A DNA stretch of 64,000 nucleotides from Phymatolithon calcareum (lineage: Eukaryota > Rhodophyta > Florideophyceae > Hapalidiales). The position numbers and the translations under genes are program-made. Of this stretch, positions 1-11,105 are shown in pieces. Location of the stretch: positions 558,001 through 622,000 of the forward strand of contig OZ345358.1 in NCBI GenBank assembly GCA_977006965.1, given 5' to 3'. The notes under the pieces are model-generated. The model had not been told where the DNA came from. It made no database searches and was given only the letters and a program-made list of their open reading frames with translations. Positions within the stretch are counted from its first letter, which is position 1. Every line of letters begins with the position of its first letter.

Positions 1-520
1 TTGACTCTGGGGTTAGTCGAACGTTGTGAAGTAGCACTTGACGAACCAAGCGACTTTCGTCCATCCTAAGGATGCGTCCGAGCCAACTCCATCGCATATC
101 TCTGGCGCACAATACCACATCGATAGTGGGGGGGGGGGGGGGCTAGACCTGTCGGCAATTGGTCTTCCCGATATTCTGGACAACATCTTGGCGCCAGTGG
201 ATCTGAATTTTTTCCGAACATTTTCAGTTAGCTTCCATGATTCGCAACCGTAGAGGAGAGTTGATAGGACAGAGGAGTGCAGGATGCGTAATCGGAGATC
301 CCGGGATAGGATCTTGCTCGTAAGAATCCGTTTGAGTTCTTGGAAGCGAGTCCTACTGTAGATTGTTGAAGATATCGTTTTCCGGCACGATTATCTCAAT
401 CCTTCACGACATTGCAGGGCAACCGACTCAATGCCATACAATGGAGTTCCTCGTTGCGATAGTTTTCTCAGTCGCTCTGGGGGTAAGCGCTACATCACTG
501 CACTTAATCAAGAATCAGAT
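1..520 (-). mobile_element. LINE (non-LTR retrotransposon) RT C-terminal fragment
   Basis: Translated on the minus strand, this stretch gives LLYGCESWKLT (about 225-255), upstream of RWSWLGRILRMDESR (about 45-110). This order is the usual region after the reverse transcriptase thumb in RNase-H-lacking LINEs, where YGCESW is followed by a W-x-G-x-x-x-R-M motif. No long open frame survives. A run of 15 G bases at 128-142 interrupts the coding sequence. The upstream catalytic RT domain is absent and the fragment reaches the window edge. It is a decayed copy, distinct from the RNase-H-bearing LINE next to it. Confidence 0.7.
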
Positions 521-529
521 GCCACATGT

Positions 530-2690
530 CCGAATTTAATTTCTTTCTTTTCTTTCTTTATTGCGGAAAGATCGCTCACACTTATGGTAATCGTCTAGAG
601 CTGTTTTGCAACAGCATCTCATTGTTCAGAAATTTGAGTACGGCTAGGGGTCTCTCACGGCATACCTCTTCTAAAGTCTTTTTTCCCACTCGGCCAATAT
701 ATTTTCGTCGTGAGGCGGAACGTCCACCACATCGTAGGATTAGGTGTTCGGTAGTTTCCTTGGAACCAGAATTACAGGCCTTGCACACTGGATCGTACGG
801 AATTACTTCCATATTGCATCCGTGGTGAAAAGTGGCAACCACTGGGGTGCAGTCTCCAATCAGGTGGTGCAGCGTCACCTCTGCTCGTCTATGCGATATG
901 GGAAGGTCTTCTGTAAGAGTTGGAACGACGACTGGATCGAATTTGGAAGGCGGCCTGATGATGGATCTTGCTGCTTCGAGAGTCAAAGGAACTTTCTGGT
1001 GGTCCAGAAGGTTAGATTCGTAGATACCCTTTCGAGCTAATTCGTCGGCAGCATTATTTCTTGGAATTCCGCAGTGGCTAGGAATCCAAATGCCTTCGAC
1101 AAAGATACCCTTGGACATCAGCTGCTCCATAAGGCCCCAAAGTTTCCGTATCATCTCCCCGTATCCCCTCGGTTCACCGTCAATGGCATCGACAGCGCTC
1201 CTACTGTCAGTGAACCACCGTATAGAGCTTCCAGGTGCGAATGTGATCTTCAACACTTCTTGGAACGCATGGGCAGCGGCAAAGACCTCGGTGTCATATG
1301 AAGATCCAACGGCTCCTGCCGTCAGCGCCAATTCCTTCACCATTTTGTTTCCGTTCATCAGCAAAATCCCTGCGCCCCCGACATTAGCAGGTATGGTTCT
1401 ATACATGTCTAGCATATCGCCATCCTCATCACAAAGAACCACATGCTGTTTGGAAACGGTTGGAGTGGAGGCATACGCATGTTTGTCACCGTCGTCGTAG
1501 AAAAGGAGAATATCCGGTGGTTTCCCGTGTCGAGTCGAAAACTTCGCCACCGCCGTGCTGTTTTGATGGTGCAATACATCGAATTTCTTCAGCGTCGCGG
1601 TGTACCACCCTTCATCCCAGTTCACCGAGACTCGTTCGTCATTTTGAAAATCGCGGATGAACTCGGTGGGTATTTCTCCAACGCTGCCATCTGTCCATAG
1701 TTCAATGGCCGCTGGTTGCATGACTTCCCGCTGGAGTATCAGAGCCTCTGCGGCTAGTTTCTTTTCCTTTTCCCCATCCTTTGCTGACACAGGGGTAAGA
1801 AAACTGCAAAACTTGTTCTTCGAACAGTCCTTCCCAATTGGTGGATGGAATCCATCTCGCGGGACCGCAAGAATTCCCTTTTCAGCGAGCTGTTGGGTAC
1901 TAGTCTCGCGCCATGATCGCACTTGACTCTTCAGTTTCGCCACACGAGTGTTCATTGCACCTGTAACTGGGGTGTCCGGCGACAATCTTAACGCTTTTTC
2001 CATCACCATGGTAGCCTCCAGTTCTCCAAAATCAGGCAGTGCCTTCATGCCAGTAAGCAGCCGAATTTCGAAATCTTTGTGGCTTTCAAGCAACCGGTGG
2101 AGACTCGAGCAGCTTCGTTTCTCGCAACTTCTACTTGCTTGATGTGGTTGTCAGCCCCGTGTACCGCGTAGGCCGCGGCTCCGTATAGCGCTACTGGTTC
2201 ACAGTAGCTTTTTCGGAATGACTCCATCGCTTTTGACTCAGCTCCCCAAGTAGTTCCACTGAGAGCGCGCATGAAACGAGTCTTTGATTTGAGCTTTCTT
2301 CCGGTTTGCGAGCAGTGTTTCTTGAAGCTAAGTCGCTGGTCAAAATGGACTCCAAGAAATGTGTAGTCCGCCACCGCCTCGATCACTACTCCCGAGATGC
2401 TGATCATTCCGCCGATCCGATGCATCGGAGGCTTGCCACCTCGGGCGAATCCTAGGACTTTGCACTTGCGAGCATTGACTGTTATGCGCAATCCTTTGCA
2501 ATGCTGTCCAAGAATATGAGAATTTAATTTGAGATTCGTGCGCCAGGCCAGTTTTTTGAAACCCAAGGATGAACAGCCCTTCGATTGTCTGTGGTACTCG
2601 TGAATGCCACATATGTGGCCTTGGTGCTGTCGTGATTCAGGGCGCACTCGACCATGCTTGCCGTCGACGAGTTCCGATGTTGTAAAACCC
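530..2690 (-). mobile_element. 5'-truncated LINE with RNase H and CCHC tail
   Basis: This is a minus-strand LINE remnant. In order it carries the end of the RT palm and thumb (about 2650-2090), a linker, an RNase H domain (about 1670-1000) and a C-terminal zinc-binding motif (about 700-780). It ends in an A-rich tail with an AATAAA-like signal near 533-560, as expected for a LINE 3' end. The 5' end breaks near the RT catalytic box at about 2650, so the element is 5'-truncated. The order RT - RNase H - CCHC suggests the I/Tad/R1-like side of the LINE tree, which is inference. Confidence 0.8.
582..2647 (-). pseudogene. LINE ORF2 remnant: RT thumb, RNase H, CX2CX9HX4C
   Basis: Two overlapping minus-strand frames (2647-2045 and 2093-582) make up one broken polyprotein, with a frameshift in the overlap. 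The first has the post-catalytic RT block, with ADYTFLGVHFDQRLSFKKH and a YGAAAYAVHG segment. The second (503 codons) keeps all RNase H acidic positions: D in WTDGSV, E in YDTEVFAA, D in WFTDSRSA, and D in the SHCGIPRNNAADELA block. About 80 residues are inserted between the first and second acidic residues. The C-terminal CKAC...HLILRC is the zinc motif common in this LINE group. The region that should hold the RT catalytic acidic box, near 2640, is frame-damaged. It is not functional as read. Confidence 0.8.
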
Positions 2691-4515
2691 TACACTGAAA
2701 GGGGGCCGAGATAACTGAGTTAAAATCCCACGACGGTCATGGATTTCCGAAAACTCACCCATTTGCCCTCCAACACACCACCAGCTTGGGCCCCTGCTAG
2801 TTCCCCCGTGCGTAAAGCACCACGAGGCTCAGTAGATCTAGTGTGACACTGGAGGAAAATTTTCTCTACGCTCAGCTTTATTCTGGGGTTGCAGGAAGGT
2901 TTCGACTTCATCCTTACGTGACTATTTTCAACTCGGCCTTTCTGCGTGGAAGAGTGTTGTGCCACCTTTGCTCGTTGGACGAGTTGCCCGATCTGCCACA
3001 GATGCGTCTTTAGGTAATAAAAATCCTCCTCGCTGTCCAAAAGCGTGGGAAATTGATGGCCATGTACACTATCGCTTAGACTGTTGAATACGGCATGGGA
3101 TAAGAATGGTCTTTCGCGGCGACCGCGCTGACAGATTCATCACCAGTATGAATTTCCAGCCTTCTCCCTGCAGCGTATCTGCGATCAGCAAACGTGAAGT
3201 CACTCTCATCAATGGACCGCTCACTTGCCTTGTCTTCTGCAGCCTCTTCAAACAATCTGTGCAGTGTGCGCTCGGACTCACTGACCTTACCATACCCAAT
3301 TATTTACGCGTCGACGGCGAGCAAAGAGTATTTGGCCCCTTTCGCTGCGACTAAGTCCCCAGCACCTGGGCGTTCGTACCAGGGTACGTCGCATGGCGGT
3401 GTCACGTCGATCCGAGCAGCACTTTCCCTTTGGTCACCACCACAGAAGTGGCTGCTACAGTGCTCATTTTTTCATTCACCACCGCCCCATTGGTGATCTT
3501 CACTTGCTCCCCTATCTGCTCCTCGTGCTGCACAACTGTGAAGCGGAGCCGAATGAGGAAGGCGGACTTGGTCTACCGTGAATGGTATTCCTTTGAGATA
3601 TAGGCTTCCAGAGCAGAGGAGCCGGTGACTAATATTGAGCCGAGGATGTTCCCTGAATGAGTTGACAGGGTTATTTCTCGAGCTTGGAGGGAAGAGAGTA
3701 GGCGCAGACCCACCCTGGACGGTGGAGGTGTACGGCTAGGACATCGACAAGTGCAGCTGATTAGTAGTAGAAGGAACACTTTTTTGTTTTCTACTGTTGC
3801 AATGGTCATATTTAAAATGTGACCATCCAACAGAAGACGTTTAGCGGAGCTTTGCATTGGAATGGGATCACGGAACGGACAGGGATCTTCCTCGAGCCCA
3901 TACGTAGTCCTCGAAGGAGAATATAATGCACTGTGCTGCTTCACGCAGGGTCGACTGGATGTGACTCAAGGGGCTTCAGTGTGCAGAGCCCATCTTGACA
4001 GCCTTGAACCTTTTTAATCATTTATTCGTTCTGCGGTGTTACATCACGTGGTCTCCCTATGGATTGCTTTCTTCCGAAGAGAGCTTGTCTTTGAAAGTCC
4101 AGTTTTGATATCTTTGACAGCATCTTTGCCGGTCTCCAGGTCTTCGATGCAGTAGCTGCGGTGCGTGCAGTACATGACGTGCGGCAAGAAGGAGAAGATA
4201 AGTAGGTTTTTCAAAAGATCATCTGAAACGGTTTTCACCAAATAAAACCTCCGAATGCGAATTTTATTATCATTCTACTTCGTCTAATAATAGCCAATAA
4301 TTGTCTGCCACATGGCAAGGACATCCAATAAGCGTCGTGTACAGCTCTGCCATGCCGCCATGCCTTCAAGTGCACGACAACTGTATCATACAGCCCCTCC
4401 GCGTAAGAAAAATCAGTCAACTTGATCAATTGACGCGAGAGAGCATCCAAATTGCATCTGCGCTCTTAATTGCCGGGAGCCCTGAACCCGCATCCAGGTA
4501 ACGCCCTCAACAGCC
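2691..4515. other. Gene-poor stretch before the GT22 gene
   Basis: Only short frames of about 60-120 codons occur on either strand, with no recognisable domain, compositional bias or conserved motif. Minus-strand frames at 2720-3299 could be further decayed retroelement coding sequence, since they directly adjoin the LINE, but I cannot show it. The last few hundred bases before 4516 are the likely promoter and 5' leader of the GT22 gene. No TATA-like element stands out. Confidence 0.4.
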
Positions 4516-6486
4516 ATGGCGGACACCAAAAGCGAAGCCTCTGGTGAAATCGTGTCCACCTCCGACAACGACCGTGTCCCCGCTCCGGGCAAGAAGTTCA
4601 AGCGTGTACGTAAGGTTCGCGCAGCCGATGTCGCCGCAGCAGTGGCATCCCCGAATGCCCCTCCTCAACGTTTATATCGATCACCGCTTTACATTGCACT
4701 CATTCTTCTCCGACTATGTCTCATAGCTTCTCCAGGCCTTCTTGAGGCTTCAGAGCATATGGATGGCGTTGATGTACTTGCCTCTAAAATTCTCCCCGGC
4801 ATTGCGACTACCGACCCAAAACTTTTACTGCCGCCGAAGGGAATGCAGGGTGTCAACATCACACGATCGATCGTCGGTGCCGCTGTCTCCTCCGGTATTC
4901 CTTACATGACTGTTGCCACGGCTTGCAAGCGCGCGCCAGCGTTTTGTCCCCCGGTACACTTGATGGGATATGTTGCTGTTTACGCTCCTCGCGTCTGGAT
5001 GTTCCTACTCAGTCTTATCACTGATGTCCTGCTTCTCCGCGTATTTGCTGTCTACGAGACTGAGAATGCTGTGTCTGCTGTCATCACATTTGCCAGTACA
5101 TGGACGTCGCTTATAGCTGTGACGCGGAATGTCAATTTCGCCCTCGAGAGTTTGTGTCTCACCGCGATTCTTGCCGGTTGCTTCGGTTGGGCTCCCGGTA
5201 CGGCACGACCTCTTTTTTATCTTAGCGGTTTCTTCTTGGCGTTGGGCACGTTCCTTCGACCGGTGTTCTTCTTGTTTCTCCTCACTCCGCTCATCTACCT
5301 CAGCTCGTTGTGGGGAAAGGCTGGCGTGAGGCCGACCCGCTACATTCTGGCCGCGATGGAGGGCATTGCTATTTTCGCGTTTTGGTGTACGGTTTGGGTT
5401 TCAATAGACTCGATCTTTTATGGCAAGTTCAAGATACTCATTGATGGTGTCACCATGGAAAGCGTTGATATGTTTCTGGACAACGTGTTTACTGGAACCA
5501 AGTTTTCGTATAAGGGCAGTCTGGTGTACACCCCCATTGCTGCCGCGAAAACCGTGTTGAACAAACAGTACCTCAAGACGATTGCGCATAACACCACCCC
5601 TGGCCAAATGTTCCTTTCCCTTCCAGGAATTCTCGGCCCCCTGTTTATCGTGCTGATGCGCGAATCGTACAAGGGCATGCTTGTTGCCGTGAAGGAGCTC
5701 ATGGCGGAAGTTAAGGCTGCCACAAACGCGAAAAAGGGTAAGAAAAAGAAGGCCAAGAAGGGCTCCGCAAACAAGGAGCGTGAGGAGGAGTTGCTTGTAT
5801 TTTTCGATACCATTCAGACTACTCTTCTCCTCGGTCTTCTGATGGAAGTTGTTCAAAACCACGAGCGCCTTGGAATTATCTCCTTGCTCTCCCTTATCCC
5901 GCCCGCGGTAATGTGCATGCCGGGTTCCGTCTTTGGCGAGAAATCATCTCCCCGTTTCCGCTTTGCGCATATCGTCTTCACTATTGGCATGGTCATATTC
6001 TACGGTCTGTTGCACCAGTCCGGTGTGCAGCGCACCGTCCTTTCCCTCGGCGCCGGTGGCATTGACTCTGTGAGCCAAAACTCGCACGTTGTGATTTACA
6101 AGGGAATGATCGGACATCGCGCCTCGCTCGGACCGAATGCAAAGAACATCACCCTTCACGACGGCGGCGAATCACGTCTCAGCCTAATGACAACGTTACG
6201 TGAATTGAAGGCGCTCCCAGACTATCACGAAGATAGACTGTTTATCGCCACCGCTGGAACGGTAGACATGAAGGACCACGAGTTTACGCTCGTTACCAAC
6301 GTTGCGGCGGGGCACATGACGATGCACAGTATGCCGCAAAACATCGACCATGCACTGAAGAAGTCGACGATGGTGCTGTACAAGTTTGTGGGGGATGAAG
6401 ATGAGGCTATTCTGCGGGATCAGGAAGAGGCGGAGGAGAGAGAAGAGCGGGAAAAAGAAGAAAAGGCTGGGAAGGAGGACCTCTGA
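4516..6486 (+). CDS. GPI mannosyltransferase 4-like protein (GT22, PIG-Z/Smp3 type)
   Basis: This intronless 656-residue membrane protein probably adds a fourth mannose to the GPI-anchor core from dolichol-phosphate-mannose in the ER. Hydrophobic segments fill residues about 55-310 and 465-530. Blocks that fit the Smp3/PIG-Z branch, in order, are: RNVNFALESL (about 205); RPVFFLFLLTPL (about 250); a VYTPIAAAKTVLN segment followed by NTTPGQ...PGILGPLF (about 340-380); QNHERLGIISLLSLIPPA (about 445), where the family has its second HxER/HQE-like loop; and HVVIYKGMIGHRASLG (about 525), matching the family's HVVFYKTYMPP region. The N-terminal HPDE motif is replaced by SEHMDGVD. A Lys-rich insert (about 395-425) and an acidic C-terminal tail are lineage-specific. 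The ATG at 4516 has good context (gccATGG). The family call is fairly sure and the exact subfamily less so. Confidence 0.72.
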   Translation: MADTKSEASGEIVSTSDNDRVPAPGKKFKRVRKVRAADVAAAVASPNAPPQRLYRSPLYIALILLRLCLIASPGLLEASEHMDGVDVLASKILPGIATTDPKLLLPPKGMQGVNITRSIVGAAVSSGIPYMTVATACKRAPAFCPPVHLMGYVAVYAPRVWMFLLSLITDVLLLRVFAVYETENAVSAVITFASTWTSLIAVTRNVNFALESLCLTAILAGCFGWAPGTARPLFYLSGFFLALGTFLRPVFFLFLLTPLIYLSSLWGKAGVRPTRYILAAMEGIAIFAFWCTVWVSIDSIFYGKFKILIDGVTMESVDMFLDNVFTGTKFSYKGSLVYTPIAAAKTVLNKQYLKTIAHNTTPGQMFLSLPGILGPLFIVLMRESYKGMLVAVKELMAEVKAATNAKKGKKKKAKKGSANKEREEELLVFFDTIQTTLLLGLLMEVVQNHERLGIISLLSLIPPAVMCMPGSVFGEKSSPRFRFAHIVFTIGMVIFYGLLHQSGVQRTVLSLGAGGIDSVSQNSHVVIYKGMIGHRASLGPNAKNITLHDGGESRLSLMTTLRELKALPDYHEDRLFIATAGTVDMKDHEFTLVTNVAAGHMTMHSMPQNIDHALKKSTMVLYKFVGDEDEAILRDQEEAEEREEREKEEKAGKEDL

Positions 6487-6846
6487 TTGCTATTTGCGTA
6501 CGTTTATCTCGTTCTAACTGCCACTGTGTTGCTTTCTCAGCAAAGGCCCGCATTCTGTTGTGCGGGGAAGAGCTGCTTTCTTTCAATTGGCAAGACCCCG
6601 ACCCGACGTGGCTATCTCGTCGAGTTTGAGTTTTGTCATGATGTACGTAGTACAGCTATGTGTAAAGAGCGTCTCACACGCTTGACAAGGAACGGGGCAC
6701 ATGACATGTGCATCGCGCTTTCAATGGCGCAAATGGACTGGAATTCAAGGAAATCATGGCTCAATTCGTTAGGAAGATCATCTGCTACAGTATGTCGCGC
6801 AAAATGAAAATAAACAAAATGATATCAGACAAGAATGAAGCATCAT
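6487..6846. other. Convergent 3' regions of GT22 and citrate synthase genes
   Basis: These 360 bp separate two convergent stop codons. An AATAAA at 6809-6814 (plus) is a plausible poly(A) signal for the GT22 gene. No other gene is visible. Confidence 0.5.
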
Positions 6847-8408
6847 TCACAACTTGGCCAAGGGCCTTTTCTTCTTCATCAAAGGCAGTAGCTGTGCATC
6901 TTCTCTCTCCCCGATAGGAACAACGGTGCGCGGTCCAGTATGCCCAACATAAATCTGATGAGGTCGCGCAATCTTCTTGTCCGGATCATCCAAAAATTCA
7001 AGCCAATGCGCCATCCATCCTGCCGATCTTCCCAGGGCGAACATGACGGGAAAGAATTCTGGCTTAAAGCCCATACTCATGTACACTAGACCGCTGTAAA
7101 AGTCCACGTTTGGAAACAATTTCCGCTCCACAAAGTACGAATCTTTCAACGCGGCATCCTCGAGAGCTTCCGCCACTTCAAGTAGAGGCATTCCATCCCG
7201 TGCCTCTCGAACAACTTGCTTCACCAGCTTCCTAATGATCCTCGCTCTTGGGTCATAATTCTTGTACACCCTGAATCATTTGAGGGCAACAATGATAAGG
7301 AGCAAAACAAACCCGAAAACAAACACGATAAAAAAACGTCAGAAACATAAAAACGAAAAGAAGTTGAAGAAACTGGACGATCGAAGATAGCTTACCTATG
7401 CCCAAACCCCATTAGCCTCTCCTCTTGTCGCTTGACCCGCTGCAAAAATGTCCCCACATTCGCCACACTACCAATTCTGCTCAGCATTTTCACAACACTC
7501 TCCGAAGCCCCGCCATGCAACGGTCCATAAAGCGCCGCAGTAGCGCCCGCAACAGCGGAGAAAACATCCACCCCCGACGAAGTAAGCTGTCTCAGCGTCG
7601 CCGTAGAGCAATTCTGTTCATGATCCGCATGCACCGTCAACAAAGCATCCACAGCGCGCACACGCGCCCTCCCCTGCGGTCCACGTACAAGCAACGGATC
7701 AACAAGCCACAGAAATCGCCGAGCAAACTCCCATCCCTTCGCCGCCCTCGGCAGCCGCTGGAAGCACACCCGTTCCCCCCTCGCCTTGCGGAACACGCCG
7801 GCCACCAGCATGGGAAACGATCCCAGCACGGCGCAAATGGCACGCAGACGCTTCGGCTCCGAGTCGTATGCTAGTGGCGTGCGCGCCGTGTTGAATTCGT
7901 CGACATTCGCTCCCGTTGCTGCTAGCGCGGACACTAGCATGCCCATCGGATGCGCTGATGGTGGCTGTGATTTCACAGCGATGCGCGTCGCGAGGGAGGG
8001 ATAGGCGAATGATTGTAAGGATTGGATGAAGGTGGTGTGCTGGGTGGGTGACGGAAGCGCGCCGCGGAGGAGAAGATGGGCGACTTCGGTGAAGGTGCAG
8101 GTGGCGACGAGATCGTCGATGCTGTAGCCGCGGTGGGAGAGGGTGCCGGCCGTGCCGTTGATGGCGGTTATGGCGGATTTGCAGTGCAGTGTGTGCTTAT
8201 AGCCGGGATCGTACACGCGAATGCCGGCTTTGGCGAGGTCTGCACCGCGCACTACGCCGCCCGTGTGCAGCGGGACTTCGACGCCGTTGATCGACAGCGG
8301 GACGGGCGGGGCCGGTTTGGTTATCGCGGTGGCGGGGGCGTCAGATATATTGTGAGGAAAAGGGTGGGGTAGTTGCTCTGCACGGGTAAGGTGAATTGGT
8401 AGCGTCAT
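6847..8408 (-). CDS. Peroxisomal citrate synthase, two exons
   Basis: The gene encodes a 478-residue citrate synthase that condenses acetyl-CoA with oxaloacetate. Exon 1 is 8408-7396 and exon 2 is 7270-6847. The intron (7395-7271) starts GTAAGC, ends TTCAG, and splits the Arg codon of [15 protein letters not shown]. Catalytic elements are all present: His in [10 protein letters not shown], His in GFGHR and Asp in NVDFYSG. The sequence is of the bacterial/plant-peroxisomal hexameric type ([22 protein letters not shown]). The last three residues are AKL, a peroxisomal PTS1 signal, and no clear mitochondrial presequence is seen before the catalytic core. This points to the glyoxylate cycle or beta-oxidation rather than the TCA cycle. 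The ATG at 8408 gives a leader of about 55 residues before the conserved core ([13 protein letters not shown]). Confidence 0.93.
7271..7395 (-). other. Intron of the citrate synthase gene
   Basis: A 125-bp spliceosomal intron with GT-AG ends on the minus strand (GTAAGC ... TTCAG). Removing it restores an uninterrupted citrate synthase frame across the most conserved block of the family, which makes the boundaries secure. Confidence 0.9.
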
Positions 8409-9721
8409 GGCGAGCGTTCGGATGAGTTGCGTTCGAGGTTGGTCAGGGTGGGGATGGTGTGGTGTGGGGGCATTGCGCGCGTTTTAAGGAAAGAGGTGAA
8501 GGGACATGAGTGGAATGTGAGTAGGCGAGATAGGGCCAGATGGGGTGAAAGAAGGGCGTGCGTGATAAATCGGATTTTAGTGATTTGGTGGAGGTCGGCA
8601 CGATTTAGGTTCCACGTGTACAAAGAGACGTGGGAAAAAACATGTCCGTGACTGGTTGCTTCTCCGGATTCCAGTGGTCGTCTTCCAAAACTGAAATTAG
8701 GGAACGAAATCGGCAAGGTTACAGTAGCTGATCATGATTGATGAAAAAAGATCCACTCTGTGATCCGACATGTGTTGTTGCATCTTCTTGAGAACTGTAC
8801 TTTGTCTCGTAAGTCTTGTTCGGGATGCAATGATGAAAATTTAAATAAGTTCTAGACTACAAATTTGTCAACAGTCAGAATCCTGAGGAAGTGTAATTTA
8901 CACCACGATTGATCCCTCCAAAAGAGAATGACGTTGCTCGTGTCATTGACATGATACTATGCACATCTGATTATCGAAAAAGCACAAGAAAATTTGCGAG
9001 GCAACTCTACAGTTGTGGACCACAAGTTTAGATCGGTGTCGACTTTCCTCCACTTGGGATTCATGGTAAAGTACTGTACCTTCTGAATACTGTAAATCCA
9101 CTTAATTATGACGACAAATTAGTGCTTCTAGTCGACTTTGTATTTACATCAGCGCTTCTGTTGATCATTTCTGAAAATACGGTACTGTATGAAGTAGCGA
9201 CGAAGATGCAGTATTCATCAGTCACATACGATAAGCAGTGCACCGAAATAAGACGTTCATGATGCACTTCATTGCGTGGCACCTCCCCATAAACTTTTCC
9301 TTTACACTCTATCACTCATCGGTACAATAGAGAGTGTTTTGTTTCGGAACCAATTCATGAAGCAGAGAATCTTACTCAATGGTCACAAGATATCTATTCA
9401 TGATTGCTTTGCTCATTGCTAAAAAGAGTCCAACATTCTGGCCGTCCACAAGGACTCGCGAAACGTGGAACCACCGAAGTTGCTTTGGTCTAATGACGAG
9501 CGGCAAGCAGAGAAAAAGAGTCCTACAATTTCTAGCAGGATTAACGCCCCGCCGTAATCTAAGAGGCTTCGCATAAATCGTTAAGCAACGGGAAAACGAT
9601 TTCGAATCGGAGAATGCGTCTCCCGCTCGGAAATAACGCGTAATACGTCGAAGGGAACAAAGAGCAACGAACCGAGGGCTTGTTAATCAGCGACTCAGCG
9701 TGCAATCGGTAGACTGCGACC
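8409..9721. other. Intergenic region upstream of citrate synthase
   Basis: AT-rich sequence of about 1.3 kb between the citrate synthase start and the next minus-strand gene. Only short meaningless frames occur. The first few hundred bases must hold the citrate synthase promoter, but I see no defined motif, RNA gene or repeat that I would defend. Confidence 0.4.
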
Positions 9722-10288
9722 TCAGCACAACTTGCTTGACAGCATTAGCTGCAACAACGACTGAGAACGATTCGTGACGCGACCCTCCAGTCGCTTAACG
9801 GCATCATCGAGGTATCCGATTTTGTGATCGAGAACATCGATCTCGATCTGTAGTATTTCCATCTCTTTTCGACGCCGTTCTGCCAGCACATCACGGAGTG
9901 AACTGGAAGTAGACTTCGTGCTTGCACTAACATTCACCTCCGATGACGCAGACGAATCGGGCGAACCAGCAGCGCTACTACTGCATCCACTGGTGAAACG
10001 ACACAACGGTGAGAAGCGCATAGCCAGGTCTGGGATCGTCTTCTCAACAACCTCTGTTGGTTTGCCAGACGCCAGAGGCGGAAACGTTGGCAGCTTGTCC
10101 GCAGATACGCCGCCAGGAACCGGCAAACGCTTACGCCGCGGAGACATAGGCGACAGTGGCCCGTCAAGGCTCGCTGTCGGAAGACGCTCTTCCCACTTCC
10201 CGCGCGGGGAAACGGGGGAGATAGGGGCGTCAACGTTCGAAGCTGCCACACGCTCCTCCCACATTAGCGTCATTCTCTTTGCCGCCAT
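9722..10288 (-). CDS. Hypothetical Ser/Pro-rich protein with C-terminal coiled coil
   Basis: This 188-residue protein belongs to no family I can name with confidence. The N-terminus has two tandem copies of a 22-residue unit beginning WEER and ending SPVSPRGK or SPMSPRRK, so it carries repeated S-P-x-S-P sites typical of proline-directed phosphorylation. The middle is Ser-rich and probably disordered. Residues about 128-172 (LRDVLAERRRKEMEILQIEI and onward) form a strong amphipathic helix with heptads. The length and C-terminal helix vaguely recall G-protein gamma-like subunits, but no CaaX box follows; the protein ends SSKLC. The ATG at 10288 is the first of the frame. Coding status rests on frame length, the internal repeat and the coiled coil. 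Confidence 0.5.
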   Translation of the reverse strand: MAAKRMTLMWEERVAASNVDAPISPVSPRGKWEERLPTASLDGPLSPMSPRRKRLPVPGGVSADKLPTFPPLASGKPTEVVEKTIPDLAMRFSPLCRFTSGCSSSAAGSPDSSASSEVNVSASTKSTSSSLRDVLAERRRKEMEILQIEIDVLDHKIGYLDDAVKRLEGRVTNRSQSLLQLMLSSKLC

Positions 10289-10362
10289 CGCGGCAAGGTT
10301 CAGGAGTCAATGCGGAGTGATAGCGGACACGAAAAGCAGAGCGTGTCTGGGACGTTGCGGCT

Positions 10363-10668
10363 TTGACGACGGTGGGAGTGGAAGAACTGATGCGTCGAGA
10401 AGTATTTTTTGGCGTTGCCTCACGACTCATGAAGAGCAGAGCATCCATTCGCCTGTTATTCTGCATCGCGTTTCTTTTCGCTCTTTGCATACCAACTGCA
10501 GCAGATGATGCTCAACCTTCTGTGGTTGTTCCGTGCCCTGACCCTTCCAGCACCGCAGAGAGGAAAGAAGCTGAAATAGACGAGAAGCGAAAGTCTGAGC
10601 ATGCACGCGACAAAGTGCATGGAATGATCAAGCAGTATTGGGTGCCTACTGTGGGATTATCGCGGTGA
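10363..10668 (+). pseudogene. Truncated secreted-protein ORF cut by a retroposon
   Basis: The frame contains a convincing signal peptide when read from an internal Met near 10429 (MKSRASIRLLFCIAFLFALC, followed by IPTAADDAQP), then a charged Lys/Glu-rich segment. About 10 codons before its stop it runs into a family B retroposon fragment (from about 10640), so the last residues (VPTVGLSR) are repeat-encoded. It is divergent to the coiled-coil protein gene, 74 bp away. Either a host gene lost its 3' part to the insertion cluster at 10.6-13.1 kb, or this is a chance frame. I do not recognise a family. Confidence 0.35.
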
Positions 10669-10883
10669 TCGAACTAGTCGCTTTACAACGTACTCTAGCG
10701 TCGTCGAAGATGAGTATAGAAATTGAGTTTGAGTGCAAGAGACTCACAGGAGCTCAGAATTACGAATCAAGAACTTTTGAGTAGCGAGATGACTTTAGCT
10801 TAGAGATTATCGCAAGAGCTGTTCCGTTACTCCAAGGTGAGGCTTTGGGAGCTCTCAAAATAAAATCATCAAATATCCCTATA
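10640..10883 (+). mobile_element. Family B retroposon tail, plus strand
   Basis: This sequence closely matches the reverse complements of 11793-12081 and 12768-13054: TGGGTGC-CTACTGTGGGATTA, then GATCGAACTAGTCGC, and a 3' end with AAAATAAAATCATCAAATAT followed by CCC. It starts about 35 bp further 3' than those units. A family A LINE is inserted immediately downstream, and its target duplication begins at 10884. Confidence 0.75.
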
Positions 10884-11105
10884 AGCGAGCACCTACTTTT
10901 TTTTCTTTCAAGTTTATTTAAAAGCCCCACAGACTTCCGAAGATATGGGCAAAGCTTCCTCTGATGCTACCTACCTTTGTGTAGCTCACGAAACGTCCAC
11001 CAGAATGGCGGACGGAAAAACTCAGACTCAAAGTAGTCCTATCTCAGTCCTCTACGGGATTGTTGGTGCTTGGACTCGACCACTTTTTGCCTTGCATTCT
11101 GCGGA

